Assembly: GCA_028820215.1 (NCBI GenBank)
Contig: JAPPKD010000050.1
Span: forward strand, 1-64,000
Direction of reading: 5' to 3'
Source of the DNA: Spirochaetaceae bacterium
GTDB lineage: Bacteria > Spirochaetota > Spirochaetia > SZUA-6 > Bin103
Length of the DNA: 64,000 nt
The position numbers and the translations under genes were made by a program. This document shows positions 1 through 8,921 of the stretch, piece by piece; within the stretch, counting starts at the first letter, position 1; the number at the start of each line of letters is the position of its first letter. The notes beneath the pieces were generated by a model. It searched no databases, was not told the origin of the DNA, and saw only the letters and a program-made list of their open reading frames with translations.

Positions 1-1
1 G

Positions 2-616
2 CGCATCCGCTCGCACGGCGACCGCGCCAACCGCATCGTGCACGACATGCTGATGATGGGCCGCCACTCGGCCGAGGTGCTCAAGGTCGAGATCAACGGC
101 CTGCTGGAGGAGTATGCGCGGCTCGCCTACCACAGCGCGCGTGCCAGCGACCCGGAGTTCCAGCTCGACATCACGTACGACCTGGACCCGCAGATGGGGG
201 AACTGCTGGTGATCCCGCAGGATCTGGGCCGCGTGTTCCTGAACATGGTCGCCAACGCCTGCGACGCCACGGACGAGAAACGGCGCGGCGGAGGGGCCGG
301 CGAGCAGGAGGGCAGCCCCTACGAACCGACCTTGTCGATCGCCAGCAAGCGCGAGGACGAGCGCGCCGTGATCCGCATCAAGGACAACGCCGACGGGATG
401 CCTGCGGAGGTCGTCGAGAAGATCTTCACGCCGTTCTTCACCACCAAGCCGGCCGGCAAGGGGACGGGGCTCGGCCTGGCGATGTCCGCCGACATCGTGC
501 GGGAGCACGGTGGGACGATCCAGGTCAACACCGAGCCCGGCCGGTTCACGGAGATGGTGATCGAACTGCCGCTGGAGCCGCCGGCCAGCCTGGGCGTAGC
601 CGAGGAGGAAGCGTGA
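2..616 (+). CDS. Sensor histidine kinase, C-terminal part (5' end outside window)
   Basis: The reading frame is open from the first bases, so the gene starts upstream of the window. The visible part begins with SHGDRANRIVHDMLMMGR, the end of a dimerization/phosphoacceptor region of the kind found in cyclase-linked and hybrid histidine kinases. The HATPase domain follows: N box (FLNMVANACDA), G1 box (DNADGMP), F box (IFTPFFTTKP) and G2 box (GKGTGLGLAMS). The usual first glycine of the G1 box (DNGxG) is alanine here, which is mildly atypical. The phosphorylated histidine and sensor region are not visible. It should autophosphorylate and pass phosphate to a response regulator that is not in the window. 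The next gene starts 46 bases downstream. Confidence 0.9.
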   Translation, partial: RIRSHGDRANRIVHDMLMMGRHSAEVLKVEINGLLEEYARLAYHSARASDPEFQLDITYDLDPQMGELLVIPQDLGRVFLNMVANACDATDEKRRGGGAGEQEGSPYEPTLSIASKREDERAVIRIKDNADGMPAEVVEKIFTPFFTTKPAGKGTGLGLAMSADIVREHGGTIQVNTEPGRFTEMVIELPLEPPASLGVAEEEA

Positions 617-662
617 GCCTGCACGGATGCGGTACCCTGCGCATCGCGGAGAAGGGAAGGTG

Positions 663-1037
663 ATGCGAGACGAGATCAAGCGTCAGGTGGAGGTGTGCCT
701 CGGCGAGCTGCGGCGCGGCGCGCTCAGCGAGGAGAGCCTGGGGCGCATCGCGGAGCTGGCCGACGGGGTTGCTGTTGGCCGGCAGGATCTGCTTTACCTG
801 CAGGCTGAGCAAACCTCGATGACGAGCAGGGTGATCGGCATGAGCATGTTCGTAGACGGCGAGTTCACCGACGGCCCGGACGACCCGGACGACTGGCCGT
901 ACCAGACGGTCGGAGAAGCTCTGGCCGACGGCTGGCGGATCGTCAAGTTCCCGGAGATGGCGATCATGCTCGACGACCGGCGTACCTACGGACTGGGCTG
1001 TGAGTTCATCCTGGAGAAATGGAGGGAGGCAACATGA
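663..1037 (+). CDS. Small protein of unknown function (124 aa)
   Basis: I do not recognise this family. I place the start at the ATG at 663, after a purine-rich GGAGAAGGGAAGGTG stretch, rather than at the in-frame ATG at 627. The first half is helical and charged (MRDEIKRQVEVCLGELRR). The second half carries an acidic DGPDDPDDWPYQT loop followed by a compact, probably mixed alpha/beta segment (GWRIVKFPEMAIMLDD). There is no signal peptide or membrane segment. Its TGA overlaps the ATG of the following dioxygenase gene (ATGA), so the two are probably translationally coupled. Function unknown; the coupling suggests a role linked to the dioxygenase. Confidence 0.65.
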   Translation: MRDEIKRQVEVCLGELRRGALSEESLGRIAELADGVAVGRQDLLYLQAEQTSMTSRVIGMSMFVDGEFTDGPDDPDDWPYQTVGEALADGWRIVKFPEMAIMLDDRRTYGLGCEFILEKWREAT

Positions 1038-1885
1038 GGCTGCACGACTGCGATCCGACCATGACCGACACCCAGGTCCTGGAATTCTGCAAGAAGGGGT
1101 TCCTGATGCTGGAGGGAGTCGTCGGCGACGACATCAACCGGCGCACGGTCGAGTTCGTCGAGACCAGATGCAGGGAGCCGAGCGAGATCCTGGAGCAGGA
1201 CTGGTTCATGGACAACGTCATCCTGCAGCCCGACGCGGCCGGAGCCGTCCGCTCGCTGCTCGGCCGGAACTTCGGCCTGCCGGTCCTGATGAGCAATCAC
1301 CGGGTGACCTGTCCCATGCCGCGGCAGCAGTGGCACCGGGACGGCAACTCCCCGCACGGCCCGGCGCTCAAGTACCTGCAGGTCTTCTACTACCCGCAGG
1401 AGGTCCCGCGCGAGATGGGTCCCACAGAGGTGCTGCCCGGCTCCCACTTCCTGTACACCAACGGACAGCTCCCGCAGAGCTACATGGGCCACTACGGCGG
1501 GATCCGCGGGTCGCACTACACCACCGCGCCGGCGGGAACGATCTTCCTGACGGTCTACTCGATCTGGCATCGCCGCAGCGCGTCGACCGGCTCGGGGGTC
1601 CGCAACAACCTGAAGTACAACTACTTCCGCACCGTGACGCCGGAGCGCGACTGGATCCGCGAGGAGGACTTCGACTTCGCGACCGCCGACTACGGGTTCG
1701 GCGAGCCGCTCACGTACCGCCAGCAGCACCGGGACACCATCGACAACGCGGAGATGTTCTGCTGGCTGTGCGGCAAGGCGGAAGAGTTCCGCGTCCTGGG
1801 CGGTCAGGGGTGGCCGGTGCCCAACTCCGACAACCACGCGCTCATCGCGCCGCCGTACGGGGTGCCGGAGGGACTGGACTCTTAG
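1034..1885 (+). CDS. Phytanoyl-CoA dioxygenase (PhyH)-family Fe(II)/2-oxoglutarate enzyme
   Basis: A PhyH-type dioxygenase of about 283 residues. The facial triad is visible: H101 and D103 in QQWHRDGN and the distal histidine H179 in SIWHRR. Members hydroxylate or otherwise oxidise small molecules using Fe(II), O2 and 2-oxoglutarate; the substrate is not known. The start at 1034 follows GGAGGGAGGCAAC and overlaps the upstream stop. The protein is clearly paralogous to the one encoded at 44096-44926: both begin with (H)DC(D/E)PT.TDT.VLEFCK.G and share the EMGPTE.(L/V)PGSH segment. Its stop overlaps the end of the convergent creatininase-family gene. Cytoplasmic, as no signal peptide is seen. 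Confidence 0.9.
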   Translation: MRLHDCDPTMTDTQVLEFCKKGFLMLEGVVGDDINRRTVEFVETRCREPSEILEQDWFMDNVILQPDAAGAVRSLLGRNFGLPVLMSNHRVTCPMPRQQWHRDGNSPHGPALKYLQVFYYPQEVPREMGPTEVLPGSHFLYTNGQLPQSYMGHYGGIRGSHYTTAPAGTIFLTVYSIWHRRSASTGSGVRNNLKYNYFRTVTPERDWIREEDFDFATADYGFGEPLTYRQQHRDTIDNAEMFCWLCGKAEEFRVLGGQGWPVPNSDNHALIAPPYGVPEGLDS

Positions 1886-2727
1886 GTCCAGGCCGTCGAT
1901 CGCGGCAGCGACCCTCCGTGTCCGTCGCGGCGGACCGGGATCGGGGTGGCCTTCAACTCCCGGATGAGCTCGATCAGGCCCTCGACGGCCGCTTCCAGGA
2001 ACAGCTCACCCTTCTCCTTCGTCGCCTTCGTTGCGTCCCCCATTACGCCGCTGGCGGTGAGGCTGCTCCAGTGGGGCATGAGCCGGGCGGCCGACCCCTG
2101 CGGGTGGGCGCCTTCCAGCAGGTCGATGCTGAAGCTCGGAGGCAGCGGCGTGCGCTCGTCTACGGCCTTGGACATGTCGACCAGGTCGGGCTCCAGCGCC
2201 AGGTAGAGCGACGTCTCGTATTCGCCGGCGTGCGCGGCGCCGTTGAAGTCGGAGTCGCGAAGGGTCCGCGCCACCTCCTTCACGCGCCGCAGGTCCCAGT
2301 GGCTGGCGAAGGCGCAGAGGATGCGGCTCTCGTACTCGACGTTCGCAAGGCGCGCCGCCAGGTCCAGCGGCGAGGCGTTGCTGCCGTGCCCGTTGATGAT
2401 CAGGATGCGAGCGAAGCCCTGGTGGGCAAGGCTGCAGCACACGTCCCGCACGTAGCGGATGAACGTGTCCCAGCCGATGGTGAGCGTGCCCGGATAGTCC
2501 ATGTGGTGCGGGCTGTAGCCGTGCGGCACGGCCGGCACCAGGATGGCCTCCCGCGGGATCCGGGCCACGGCCCGGTCACAGATCCGGGTCGCCAGCACGA
2601 CGTCGGTGTCGACCGGCAAGTGCGCGCCGTGGTCCTCGTAGGTTGCCACGGGCAGGACGGCCACGCGATCCTGTCGGGCCGCGTCCTTGACCTCGTGCAT
2701 GGTCATCTCGGCGAAACGGTATTTCAC
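1882..2727 (-). CDS. Creatininase-family amidohydrolase
   Basis: A 281-residue creatininase/MftE-type metal hydrolase. Metal-binding signatures are E31 and H33 in ATYEDHGAHLPVDTD, H114 in INGHGSN and E169 in HAGEYETS. The family hydrolyses cyclic amides or cleaves small peptide bonds (creatinine, pyrroloquinoline or mycofactocin precursors, formamidopyrimidines); the substrate here cannot be told. The start is a GTG at 2727 preceded by GGGGGATCTCACC. It converges on the dioxygenase gene with a 4-base overlap of stops. The ABC exporter gene begins about 40 bases away on the opposite strand, so 2728-2767 is a divergent promoter region. Confidence 0.9.
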   Translation of the reverse strand: MKYRFAEMTMHEVKDAARQDRVAVLPVATYEDHGAHLPVDTDVVLATRICDRAVARIPREAILVPAVPHGYSPHHMDYPGTLTIGWDTFIRYVRDVCCSLAHQGFARILIINGHGSNASPLDLAARLANVEYESRILCAFASHWDLRRVKEVARTLRDSDFNGAAHAGEYETSLYLALEPDLVDMSKAVDERTPLPPSFSIDLLEGAHPQGSAARLMPHWSSLTASGVMGDATKATKEKGELFLEAAVEGLIELIRELKATPIPVRRDGHGGSLPRSTAWT

Positions 2728-2767
2728 GGTGAGATCCCCCGGTCACGGATGATTCCCGGTCCGGTCC

Positions 2768-4663
2768 GTGACTCGCAATGCCCGGGATTCCCGAGCGCAC
2801 CTGATGGAGAAGATGGAGACCCAGGAACCCGCAGTTCGCCCCCGCTTCGGCGGCCGCCGCTACGGGCTCGTGAGCGGGACGTGGATCGTGTTCCAGGACG
2901 CGCCACTGGCCGCGGTGACTCGCGCCGCGGTGACGCTGGCGGCGGGAGCCGCGACGGGGCCGCTGCTGGTGCTGGCGACCGAGCGCTTCGTGGCCACCGC
3001 CCTCGACGTGGCCGGCGGGAGTCTACCGCCGGTGGCAATCGCCGCGCCGGTGATCGCGCTGGGCGCGCTGTTCGCGATGCAGATCGTCGAGTCAGTCGTG
3101 CGCGCTCTGGCCGACGCGCGCATCGAGGCGTGCCTGCGCCGTGGCTTCCGGGCGGATCTGACCCGCAAGCGGGCGCGCCTGGACTACCACCATGTCGAGA
3201 GATCGAGCACCTGGGACCTGATGCGCCGCGTGGCCGCGGGCCCGGAAGCACAGGCCCGGCAGGCGCCGGAGAACGGACCGGTCAAGCAGGCGTTCGACGA
3301 CGGGGTCGGTCTGGCGGCGTTGGCCGTGCGCGTGATCGGCCTCGCTGCCGTGCTGGCACGGCTGGGCTGGTGGATCGTCCCCGCGGCGGTCGCGATCACG
3401 GTTCCGTTCGTGCTGCTCGGGATCCGTAGCGGGCGCCGCCACTACGAGCTGGAGCGGAAGCTGTCGGGCCGGCGGCGCCGCGCCGAGTACCTGTCGGAGG
3501 AGGTGCTGCAGGGGCGGGAGGCCGCGCAGGAGCGGGCGCTGTTCGACTTCGGGGATTACGTCAGTGCGCGGTGGCGTGTCGTGTACGACGAAGTGCGCCG
3601 GCTGACCGTCCGTTGGATCGTCCGTCTCTGGGTCCGATACAAGGGAGCGGCCTTTCCAGCGATCGTGGTGGTCATCGCCGCCATGCTCGCGCTGCTTCGG
3701 CCGCTACGTACCGGCGTGATCGACATCGCGTTCTACGTCGCGGCGGTCATGGCGTTCCTGCAGGCCGAACGGGTCGTGACGCAAGAGTTGGTGCAGATCA
3801 CCTCGCGGCTCTCCCAACACCGGGAGTTCTTCGTCGACCTGACCGCACTCTCGGCGATGGCCGAAACGCCACGGGCGCTCACGCGACGCGCGCCTGAGCA
3901 GGTTTTCCGGTCGATCGAGTTCGCGGGCGTGAGCTTCACCTACCCCGGCACCAGGCAGCCGGTCCTGACGGATGTCAGCTTTGTGCTGGCAGCCGGCCGA
4001 CACTACGCGCTGGTCGGCGCAAACGGGTCCGGCAAGTCGACCATCGCCAAGTTGATGATGGGCCTGTACCGCCCCGACGGAGGGCGGATCCTGATCAACG
4101 GCACGCCGATCGCGGAGTGGCCGCAGGACGCCCTGAACGGGCTGTTCGGCGTGGTGTTCCAGGACTTCGCGCGCTATTCGCTCACGGTCCGCGACAACGT
4201 CGAAGTCGCCGCTGCCGGCCGCCTTGACGATGCGACGGTCCAGGCGAGCCTGGCGCGGGCCGGCCTCGGCGACGACTTCGTGCTGCGGCTGCCGCAGGGA
4301 TACGATACTCCTCTCGGCAAGGTGCTGCGCGGCGGCGTGGACGTGTCGGGTGGTGAGTGGCAGCGGCTCGCCATGGCGCGTTCACTGGCCGCTGACGCGC
4401 CGGTGCGCATCCTGGATGAGCCGACGGCGGCCCTGGACCCGTTGGCAGAGAGCGAGCTGTACCGGTCCTACTCGCGCGCCGCGACCGGGCTGACGACGTT
4501 GCTCATCAGCCATCGCCTGGGCTCGACCAGGATCGCGGACCGGATCCTGGTGGTCGACGGCGGTGCGATCGTCGAATCCGGCACCCACGATGGCCTGATG
4601 GGTCAGGACGGCCTGTACGCGCGGATGTTCGCGGCGCAGAGGTACTGGTATGAAACAGGATAG
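2768..4663 (+). CDS. ABC exporter half-transporter 1 (permease fused to ATPase)
   Basis: A fused membrane domain and ATPase of about 630 residues. The hydrophobic N-terminal part (to about residue 350) is followed by Walker A GANGSGKST (about 417-425), signature VSGGEWQ (about 526), Walker B RILDEP (about 547) and the switch histidine in LISHRL. It overlaps the next gene, a second half-transporter, by 14 bases, so the two very likely form a heterodimeric exporter. A GTG at 2768 gives the longest frame; an ATG at 2804 is an alternative, and neither has a convincing ribosome site. The membrane region is atypical and arginine-rich in its cytoplasmic loops. Substrate unknown. Confidence 0.9.
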   Translation: MTRNARDSRAHLMEKMETQEPAVRPRFGGRRYGLVSGTWIVFQDAPLAAVTRAAVTLAAGAATGPLLVLATERFVATALDVAGGSLPPVAIAAPVIALGALFAMQIVESVVRALADARIEACLRRGFRADLTRKRARLDYHHVERSSTWDLMRRVAAGPEAQARQAPENGPVKQAFDDGVGLAALAVRVIGLAAVLARLGWWIVPAAVAITVPFVLLGIRSGRRHYELERKLSGRRRRAEYLSEEVLQGREAAQERALFDFGDYVSARWRVVYDEVRRLTVRWIVRLWVRYKGAAFPAIVVVIAAMLALLRPLRTGVIDIAFYVAAVMAFLQAERVVTQELVQITSRLSQHREFFVDLTALSAMAETPRALTRRAPEQVFRSIEFAGVSFTYPGTRQPVLTDVSFVLAAGRHYALVGANGSGKSTIAKLMMGLYRPDGGRILINGTPIAEWPQDALNGLFGVVFQDFARYSLTVRDNVEVAAAGRLDDATVQASLARAGLGDDFVLRLPQGYDTPLGKVLRGGVDVSGGEWQRLAMARSLAADAPVRILDEPTAALDPLAESELYRSYSRAATGLTTLLISHRLGSTRIADRILVVDGGAIVESGTHDGLMGQDGLYARMFAAQRYWYETG

Positions 4664-6425
4664 CCGCCGTTCGTACTTCCGGCTTCTCGCCCGGGTGACG
4701 TGGCTGGTCGGCCGCAGGGCACCACTCCCGCTGTTGGCCATCGCGGTCGTCGACCTGGGGTTTGTCGGCACCGAAGTGCTGGTGTTTCACCTGCTGGAGA
4801 GCGTCCTGTCAGCACTGGCCGACGAACGGTGGGACGCGATCGCCGGCGCGATCGTGCTGGTCGGTTTGGTGATCCTGGCGCGGGAGTTCGTCGAGGCGGT
4901 GCATCGTCCCCTTGCCGCGTACCTCGGCGGCCGGGGCATCGGCGTGCTGACCGAGGCCCTCAGTCGGACAGCCGCGCGGCTCGAAGTCGTCGACTTCGAG
5001 ACCCTGGATGCGCACGAGCGTCTGGAGCTGGCGAAGACGGGGCCGGAGGGAGCGCTTCGGATGCTGGTGGCGTTCCTGGACCCGATCGCCATGCTGACGC
5101 TGCTTGCGGCGGCTGGCGTCTACCTCCATTGGCTCGCCCCACCGTTGGCGCTGGTCGTTCCCTTCGTCTTCGTGCCCCGCATCGCCAGTCACCTCATCCG
5201 TGGCAGCCGGTACTACCGGCTCGAGCGCAGGACGGTGCCGCTGCAGAGGGAGTTCGAGTATCTGGAGCGCTGCCTGACCGATCGGGAGTACTTCAAGGAG
5301 ACGAGGATCCTGGGCGCGGGATCCCGGCTACTGCGGCGGTATCGAGCGGTCCTGAGCCGCTTCAACGCGGCGCGCTGGCGTGAGGACCTCCGGGCGGGGC
5401 TGATCGATCTGGGACTCGGGGTCCTGATGCTGCTCGGGTACGGAGCCTCGTTCGTGCTGGCGGCGCTGCTGTTGGCGGGCGGCAGCATCGGTGTCGGCGC
5501 GTTTGCCGTGGTCGTCTACGCGATGAGCCGGTTCATGCTCATGGCCGAGGGCATCATGGAGGGGTTCGGGGTGTCGTACCGCCAGAGCATCAGGGCATCC
5601 CACCTGGTCGAGTTCCTGGATCGCGGCGAAGGCCGGCCGGCCGGTGATCGTGCGGGACGGGGGACCGGTGGGGCCGTGACGGCGCGGAACGTGTCCTTCA
5701 CCTATCCCGGGGCGGACGCGGCCGCCGTCAGCGACGTGAACGTGGACCTGGCGCCCGGCACCACGGTGGCGCTGGTCGGCGCCAACGGCGCCGGCAAGAC
5801 CACGCTGGCAAAGCTGCTCCTGGGGCTCTTCGTGCCGACCGGCGGCGACGTGATCCGCGGCACCGTCAACACCAGAGATGCGACTCGCAGCGACATCCGC
5901 GAGCGTACCTCCGCCGTGTTCCAGAACTTCCAGCGCTATCAGATGACGCTGCGGGAGAACGTCGTCCTGGCCGACGCGAACCGCGAGGAGGACGAAGAGG
6001 CGGTGATCCGGGCGCTCGAGCGGGGCGGAGTACCGACGGAGCTGTGGCAGGGAGCGGAAGGACTCGATCTCATGCTGTCGCGGGAGTTCGGGACGCGCGA
6101 CCTGTCGCTCGGTCAGTGGCAGCGGGTGGCGATCGCCCGCGGGCTGTTTCGCGAGCACGACGTGATCCTGCTCGACGAGCCGACCGCCTCGATCGATCCG
6201 CTGGAGGAGCAGGCGGTGTACCAGCGGTTCATGGAGATCGCCGCCGGCCGCACGGCGATTCTGGTCACACACCGCCTCGGCTCGGCACGGCTGGCGGACC
6301 GCATCCTGGTGATGCGGGACGGCCGCATCGTCGAGGACGGCACGCACGAGCGGCTGCTCGACCGGCGCGGGCTCTACCACGAGATGTTCACCGCTCAGTC
6401 CGCGTGGTACCGCCGAGGCCACTAA
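4650..6425 (+). CDS. ABC exporter half-transporter 2 (permease fused to ATPase)
   Basis: A 591-residue partner of the preceding gene with the same order: membrane domain, then ATPase. Walker A is GANGAGKTT (about 376-384), the signature is LSLGQWQ (about 484), Walker B is VILLDEPT (about 505) and the switch histidine is in LVTHRL. The signature departs from LSGGQ (glycine to leucine at the third position) while the partner keeps SGG. Such asymmetry is common in heterodimeric exporters with one degenerate ATP site. The ATG at 4650 lies inside the end of the upstream gene, indicating coupled translation. It ends 20 bases before the convergent gene at 6445. Substrate unknown. Confidence 0.9.
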   Translation: MKQDSRRSYFRLLARVTWLVGRRAPLPLLAIAVVDLGFVGTEVLVFHLLESVLSALADERWDAIAGAIVLVGLVILAREFVEAVHRPLAAYLGGRGIGVLTEALSRTAARLEVVDFETLDAHERLELAKTGPEGALRMLVAFLDPIAMLTLLAAAGVYLHWLAPPLALVVPFVFVPRIASHLIRGSRYYRLERRTVPLQREFEYLERCLTDREYFKETRILGAGSRLLRRYRAVLSRFNAARWREDLRAGLIDLGLGVLMLLGYGASFVLAALLLAGGSIGVGAFAVVVYAMSRFMLMAEGIMEGFGVSYRQSIRASHLVEFLDRGEGRPAGDRAGRGTGGAVTARNVSFTYPGADAAAVSDVNVDLAPGTTVALVGANGAGKTTLAKLLLGLFVPTGGDVIRGTVNTRDATRSDIRERTSAVFQNFQRYQMTLRENVVLADANREEDEEAVIRALERGGVPTELWQGAEGLDLMLSREFGTRDLSLGQWQRVAIARGLFREHDVILLDEPTASIDPLEEQAVYQRFMEIAAGRTAILVTHRLGSARLADRILVMRDGRIVEDGTHERLLDRRGLYHEMFTAQSAWYRRGH

Positions 6426-6444
6426 GCTCTTCGGGGCGCTACGG

Positions 6445-7185
6445 TCATTCCAGTCTGTTGTGAAGTGAACAGATAACCGCATCGACGCCCCGGTAGAACC
6501 AGCGCACGGGAGTCGGGGGCAAGCCGGTCCTTCGGAGGAGGTATCCGGCAGTACCGCCGAAGCGCTCCAGGACGCGACGGTGGTGCCTCGCTATCGGAGA
6601 CTCCCGGTCAGGCGCCTGCAGCCGGATCGTCACGGTTTGATCGATGCAGAACGGTGTGATCCCCGTGGCGCGCAAGAACCGTAAGCCCATCGGCTCATAC
6701 GCGCCCTGGTGGGATCTGATCGATCTCTTGAAGTGATGTGTCCATCCGCACCACACCATCATCTTCGAGTGCTTGGCGATCCCGCTGAATGCGGCGGCTA
6801 GGTTGAGGGCCTGTTGTTCGTCACGCTCGTTCAAGGAAGGCACGCGACCGGGACCGATGCGCTCCACATCGATCTCATACGCGTTCAGCGACCAGCCGTG
6901 TTCCAGCGCCGTCATCATCAGCGCTCGCAGATCGAATTGGGCCAGATAACCGCTGCCGGGCCCGAGGCGTAGCTCCCGGTTCGCTGCCGCTGCAAAGTCC
7001 GGCGTGAGAGCCTCCATCGCCAAGTGACGAACGCCTGCCGCGTGCGCGGGCGCGATCATCCGCACGCCGATGTCGCGCGTGCGCGTGCAGCGCCTCAAGT
7101 CGTCATGTCCCTCGTTCACCATGAGCACGCGACTTCCTGCGAGTCCGATCTCGACCAATTCCTCCGGGCTTCGCCATCGCGGCAT
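6445..7185 (-). CDS. Tiki/TraB/ChaN/EreA-like superfamily protein (tentative)
   Basis: A protein of about 246 residues, taking the ATG at 7185; the frame extends further upstream but there overlaps the CRTAC1 gene. The N-terminal VLMVNEGHDD followed by GVRHLAMEAL resembles the first motif pair (GE.H...gv..v..E) of the Tiki/ChaN/erythromycin-esterase-like superfamily. MVWCGWTHHFK matches the later histidine-bearing strand. This assignment is by eye. Members are metal- or heme-linked hydrolases or unknown. It is the last gene of the importer operon, starting 26 bases after the CRTAC1 stop, with a GGAGAAGGAGG stretch upstream. No signal peptide. Confidence 0.5.
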   Translation of the reverse strand: MPRWRSPEELVEIGLAGSRVLMVNEGHDDLRRCTRTRDIGVRMIAPAHAAGVRHLAMEALTPDFAAAANRELRLGPGSGYLAQFDLRALMMTALEHGWSLNAYEIDVERIGPGRVPSLNERDEQQALNLAAAFSGIAKHSKMMVWCGWTHHFKRSIRSHQGAYEPMGLRFLRATGITPFCIDQTVTIRLQAPDRESPIARHHRRVLERFGGTAGYLLRRTGLPPTPVRWFYRGVDAVICSLHNRLE

Positions 7186-7211
7186 CTCTACGCGGGGGCC
7201 TCCTTCTCCGA

Positions 7212-8921
7212 TCAGGGGCCCGGCTTTGCCGGCTCCTTGATGAGCAGCCGCTGGTTGGGCGCCACCTCGTTCAGAGTCTGGCGGGCGCCGCTCGGCCACT
7301 CGATCTCCACTGAGGCGATGTGCTCCAGGCCCGGTCCCAGGCCGAAGTGGGCGATCGCCTCGTTCTGGCCCAGGTAGTTGTTGCTGCCGCCGAGCACCTG
7401 CACCAGGCGCCGATCCGGCTCCGCCGCGCGCGGGGTGACGGTGATGCGCGCGCCGACCCCCTGCCGGTTGGACACCGTGCCCTCCAGCCGGAGTTGCAGC
7501 CAGCGGTTCGGCCCCGCGTGCCCGGGACGGTTGGTGTCGTTGCGGTAGAGCATCGGGCGGCCGCTGTTGTGCACGACCATCAGGTCCAGGTCGCCGTCAG
7601 GCTCCAGGTCGAAGGCCGCAAGCCCGGTGCCTACGCCGGTCGCCGTGAGCCCCTCCTGTTGCGCCACCTCCGTGAAGCGGCCGGTGCCGTCGTTGCGCCA
7701 CAGCCGCATCGGGTCATCTTCGAAGCCGGTCGTGTTGGCGGTGTAGGGGACCTCGTCGGCGTAGTCCACGCCGGTGGCCAGCACCAGGTCCAGGTCGCCG
7801 TCGTTGTCGTAGTCCAGGAAGGTGGTGCCCCATCCCCAGGAGCCGTCGCGCACGCCGGCGGCGTCGGTGGCGTCCTCGAAGAAGCCGCGGCCGATGTTGC
7901 GGTACAGCCGGTTGCCGTCGCGGTAGGGCACCCCCTCCTCGTAGATGGCGCTCACGAACCAGTCCATGCGGCCGTCGCCGTCGTAGTCGCCCACCGCCGA
8001 CCCCATGCCGTATTCGTCGGTGCCGACCCGCGCCCCGGTCGTGCCGTGCACGAAGCGTCCGTTGCCGCGGTTCCAGTAGAGCTGGCTGGCGTTGTGGTCG
8101 GCGACGATGATCAGCTCGGGATAGAGGTCGTCGTCGAGCAGGGCGAAGGTGGACGTCAGGCTCTGGCCCTCGGCCAGCGGGTTGACGGCGATGACGCGGT
8201 GCTGGGAGACGCCGGCGTAGCGGGTCACGTCCTCGAAACTGCCCGGCGCCTCCGCCCCGAGGTTGCGCAGCAACCGCGCATTGCTCTGCGCTCCCACGGT
8301 CATCTGGCGCAGGAATCGCCACTCGGTGGTGTGCAGGTCCAGGAAGCCGTCCAGGTCGTAGTCCCCAAAGGTGGCGCTGAATCCGAAGTGAAGGTCGTCA
8401 CCTTCCGTGGCGGCTCCACGCTCCACCGCCTCTTCGGAAAAGGAGCCCGCGCCGTCGTTCACGAACAGGTGGAAGCGGTGTGAGAAAAGGCTGGTGACGT
8501 ACAGGTCCAGGTCGCCATCGTTGTCGATGTCGCCCCAGGCGGCGCCGTTGGACTGCACCTCGGCCAGGTGGTCGGGGCCGAAGGCGGCAGCGGTGACGTC
8601 CGCGAAGGTGCCGTCGCCGCGGTTGCGGTACAGGATGTCGCTGTCGTCCAGGCGGGTCACGTACAGATCGACCAGTTCGTCGCCGTCGTAGTCGCCGGCC
8701 GCCACTCCGCCGGTCGTATAGGTCTGCATGGCCGCCGGAATGTCGTCCCCGCGCCGAAACTGCACGTAGTCGATACCGGCGGCGTCCGTCACGTCGTGGA
8801 AGGTCTGCGCCAACCCCGGCACCGCCGAGACGCAGGCCAGAATGGCGGCGAACAGGAACCCGATCACTCTGCGAGTGAGATTCGCTTCGCTCATTCTGCG
8901 AGTGAGATTCGCCGCGCTCAT
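7212..8921 (-). CDS. Secreted CRTAC1-family protein: FG-GAP/VCBS repeats plus ASPIC/UnbV domain
   Basis: A 569-residue exported protein. A signal peptide (VIGFLFAAILACVSAVPGLAQ) precedes at least six calcium-loop blades of the form DxDxDGxxD (GDYDGDELVDL, GDIDNDGDLDL, GDYDGDGRMDW, LDYDNDGDLDL and others), as in integrin-type beta-propellers. The C-terminal ASPIC/UnbV domain is seen in GVGARITV, QVLGGSNNYLGQNEAIAHFGLG and VEIEWPSG. The first 18 codons consist of two copies of a 27-bp palindromic repeat encoding S-x-A-N-L-T-R-R. Starts are possible at ATG 8921 (ATGA overlap with the permease stop), ATG 8894 or GTG 8867. Family members are surface or periplasmic and possibly bind glycans; the activity is unproven. 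Operon position suggests a job in import of the transported substrate. Confidence 0.9.
   Translation of the reverse strand: MSAANLTRRMSEANLTRRVIGFLFAAILACVSAVPGLAQTFHDVTDAAGIDYVQFRRGDDIPAAMQTYTTGGVAAGDYDGDELVDLYVTRLDDSDILYRNRGDGTFADVTAAAFGPDHLAEVQSNGAAWGDIDNDGDLDLYVTSLFSHRFHLFVNDGAGSFSEEAVERGAATEGDDLHFGFSATFGDYDLDGFLDLHTTEWRFLRQMTVGAQSNARLLRNLGAEAPGSFEDVTRYAGVSQHRVIAVNPLAEGQSLTSTFALLDDDLYPELIIVADHNASQLYWNRGNGRFVHGTTGARVGTDEYGMGSAVGDYDGDGRMDWFVSAIYEEGVPYRDGNRLYRNIGRGFFEDATDAAGVRDGSWGWGTTFLDYDNDGDLDLVLATGVDYADEVPYTANTTGFEDDPMRLWRNDGTGRFTEVAQQEGLTATGVGTGLAAFDLEPDGDLDLMVVHNSGRPMLYRNDTNRPGHAGPNRWLQLRLEGTVSNRQGVGARITVTPRAAEPDRRLVQVLGGSNNYLGQNEAIAHFGLGPGLEHIASVEIEWPSGARQTLNEVAPNQRLLIKEPAKPGP
8864..8920 (-). 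repeat. Tandem pair of 27-bp palindromic coding elements (NLTRR element)
   Basis: Two adjacent 27-bp units on the minus strand, each carrying an inverted-repeat core TCACTC-GCA-GAGTGA (the copy next to the ATG has GAATGA). They encode SAANLTRRM and SEANLTRRV in one frame. They hold the stop codon of the permease, the start codon of the CRTAC1 protein and its whole signal-peptide n-region. A third copy, 27 of 30 bases identical to the best unit, lies at 16763-16792 inside an unrelated enzyme and is read in the same frame. Confidence 0.85.
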
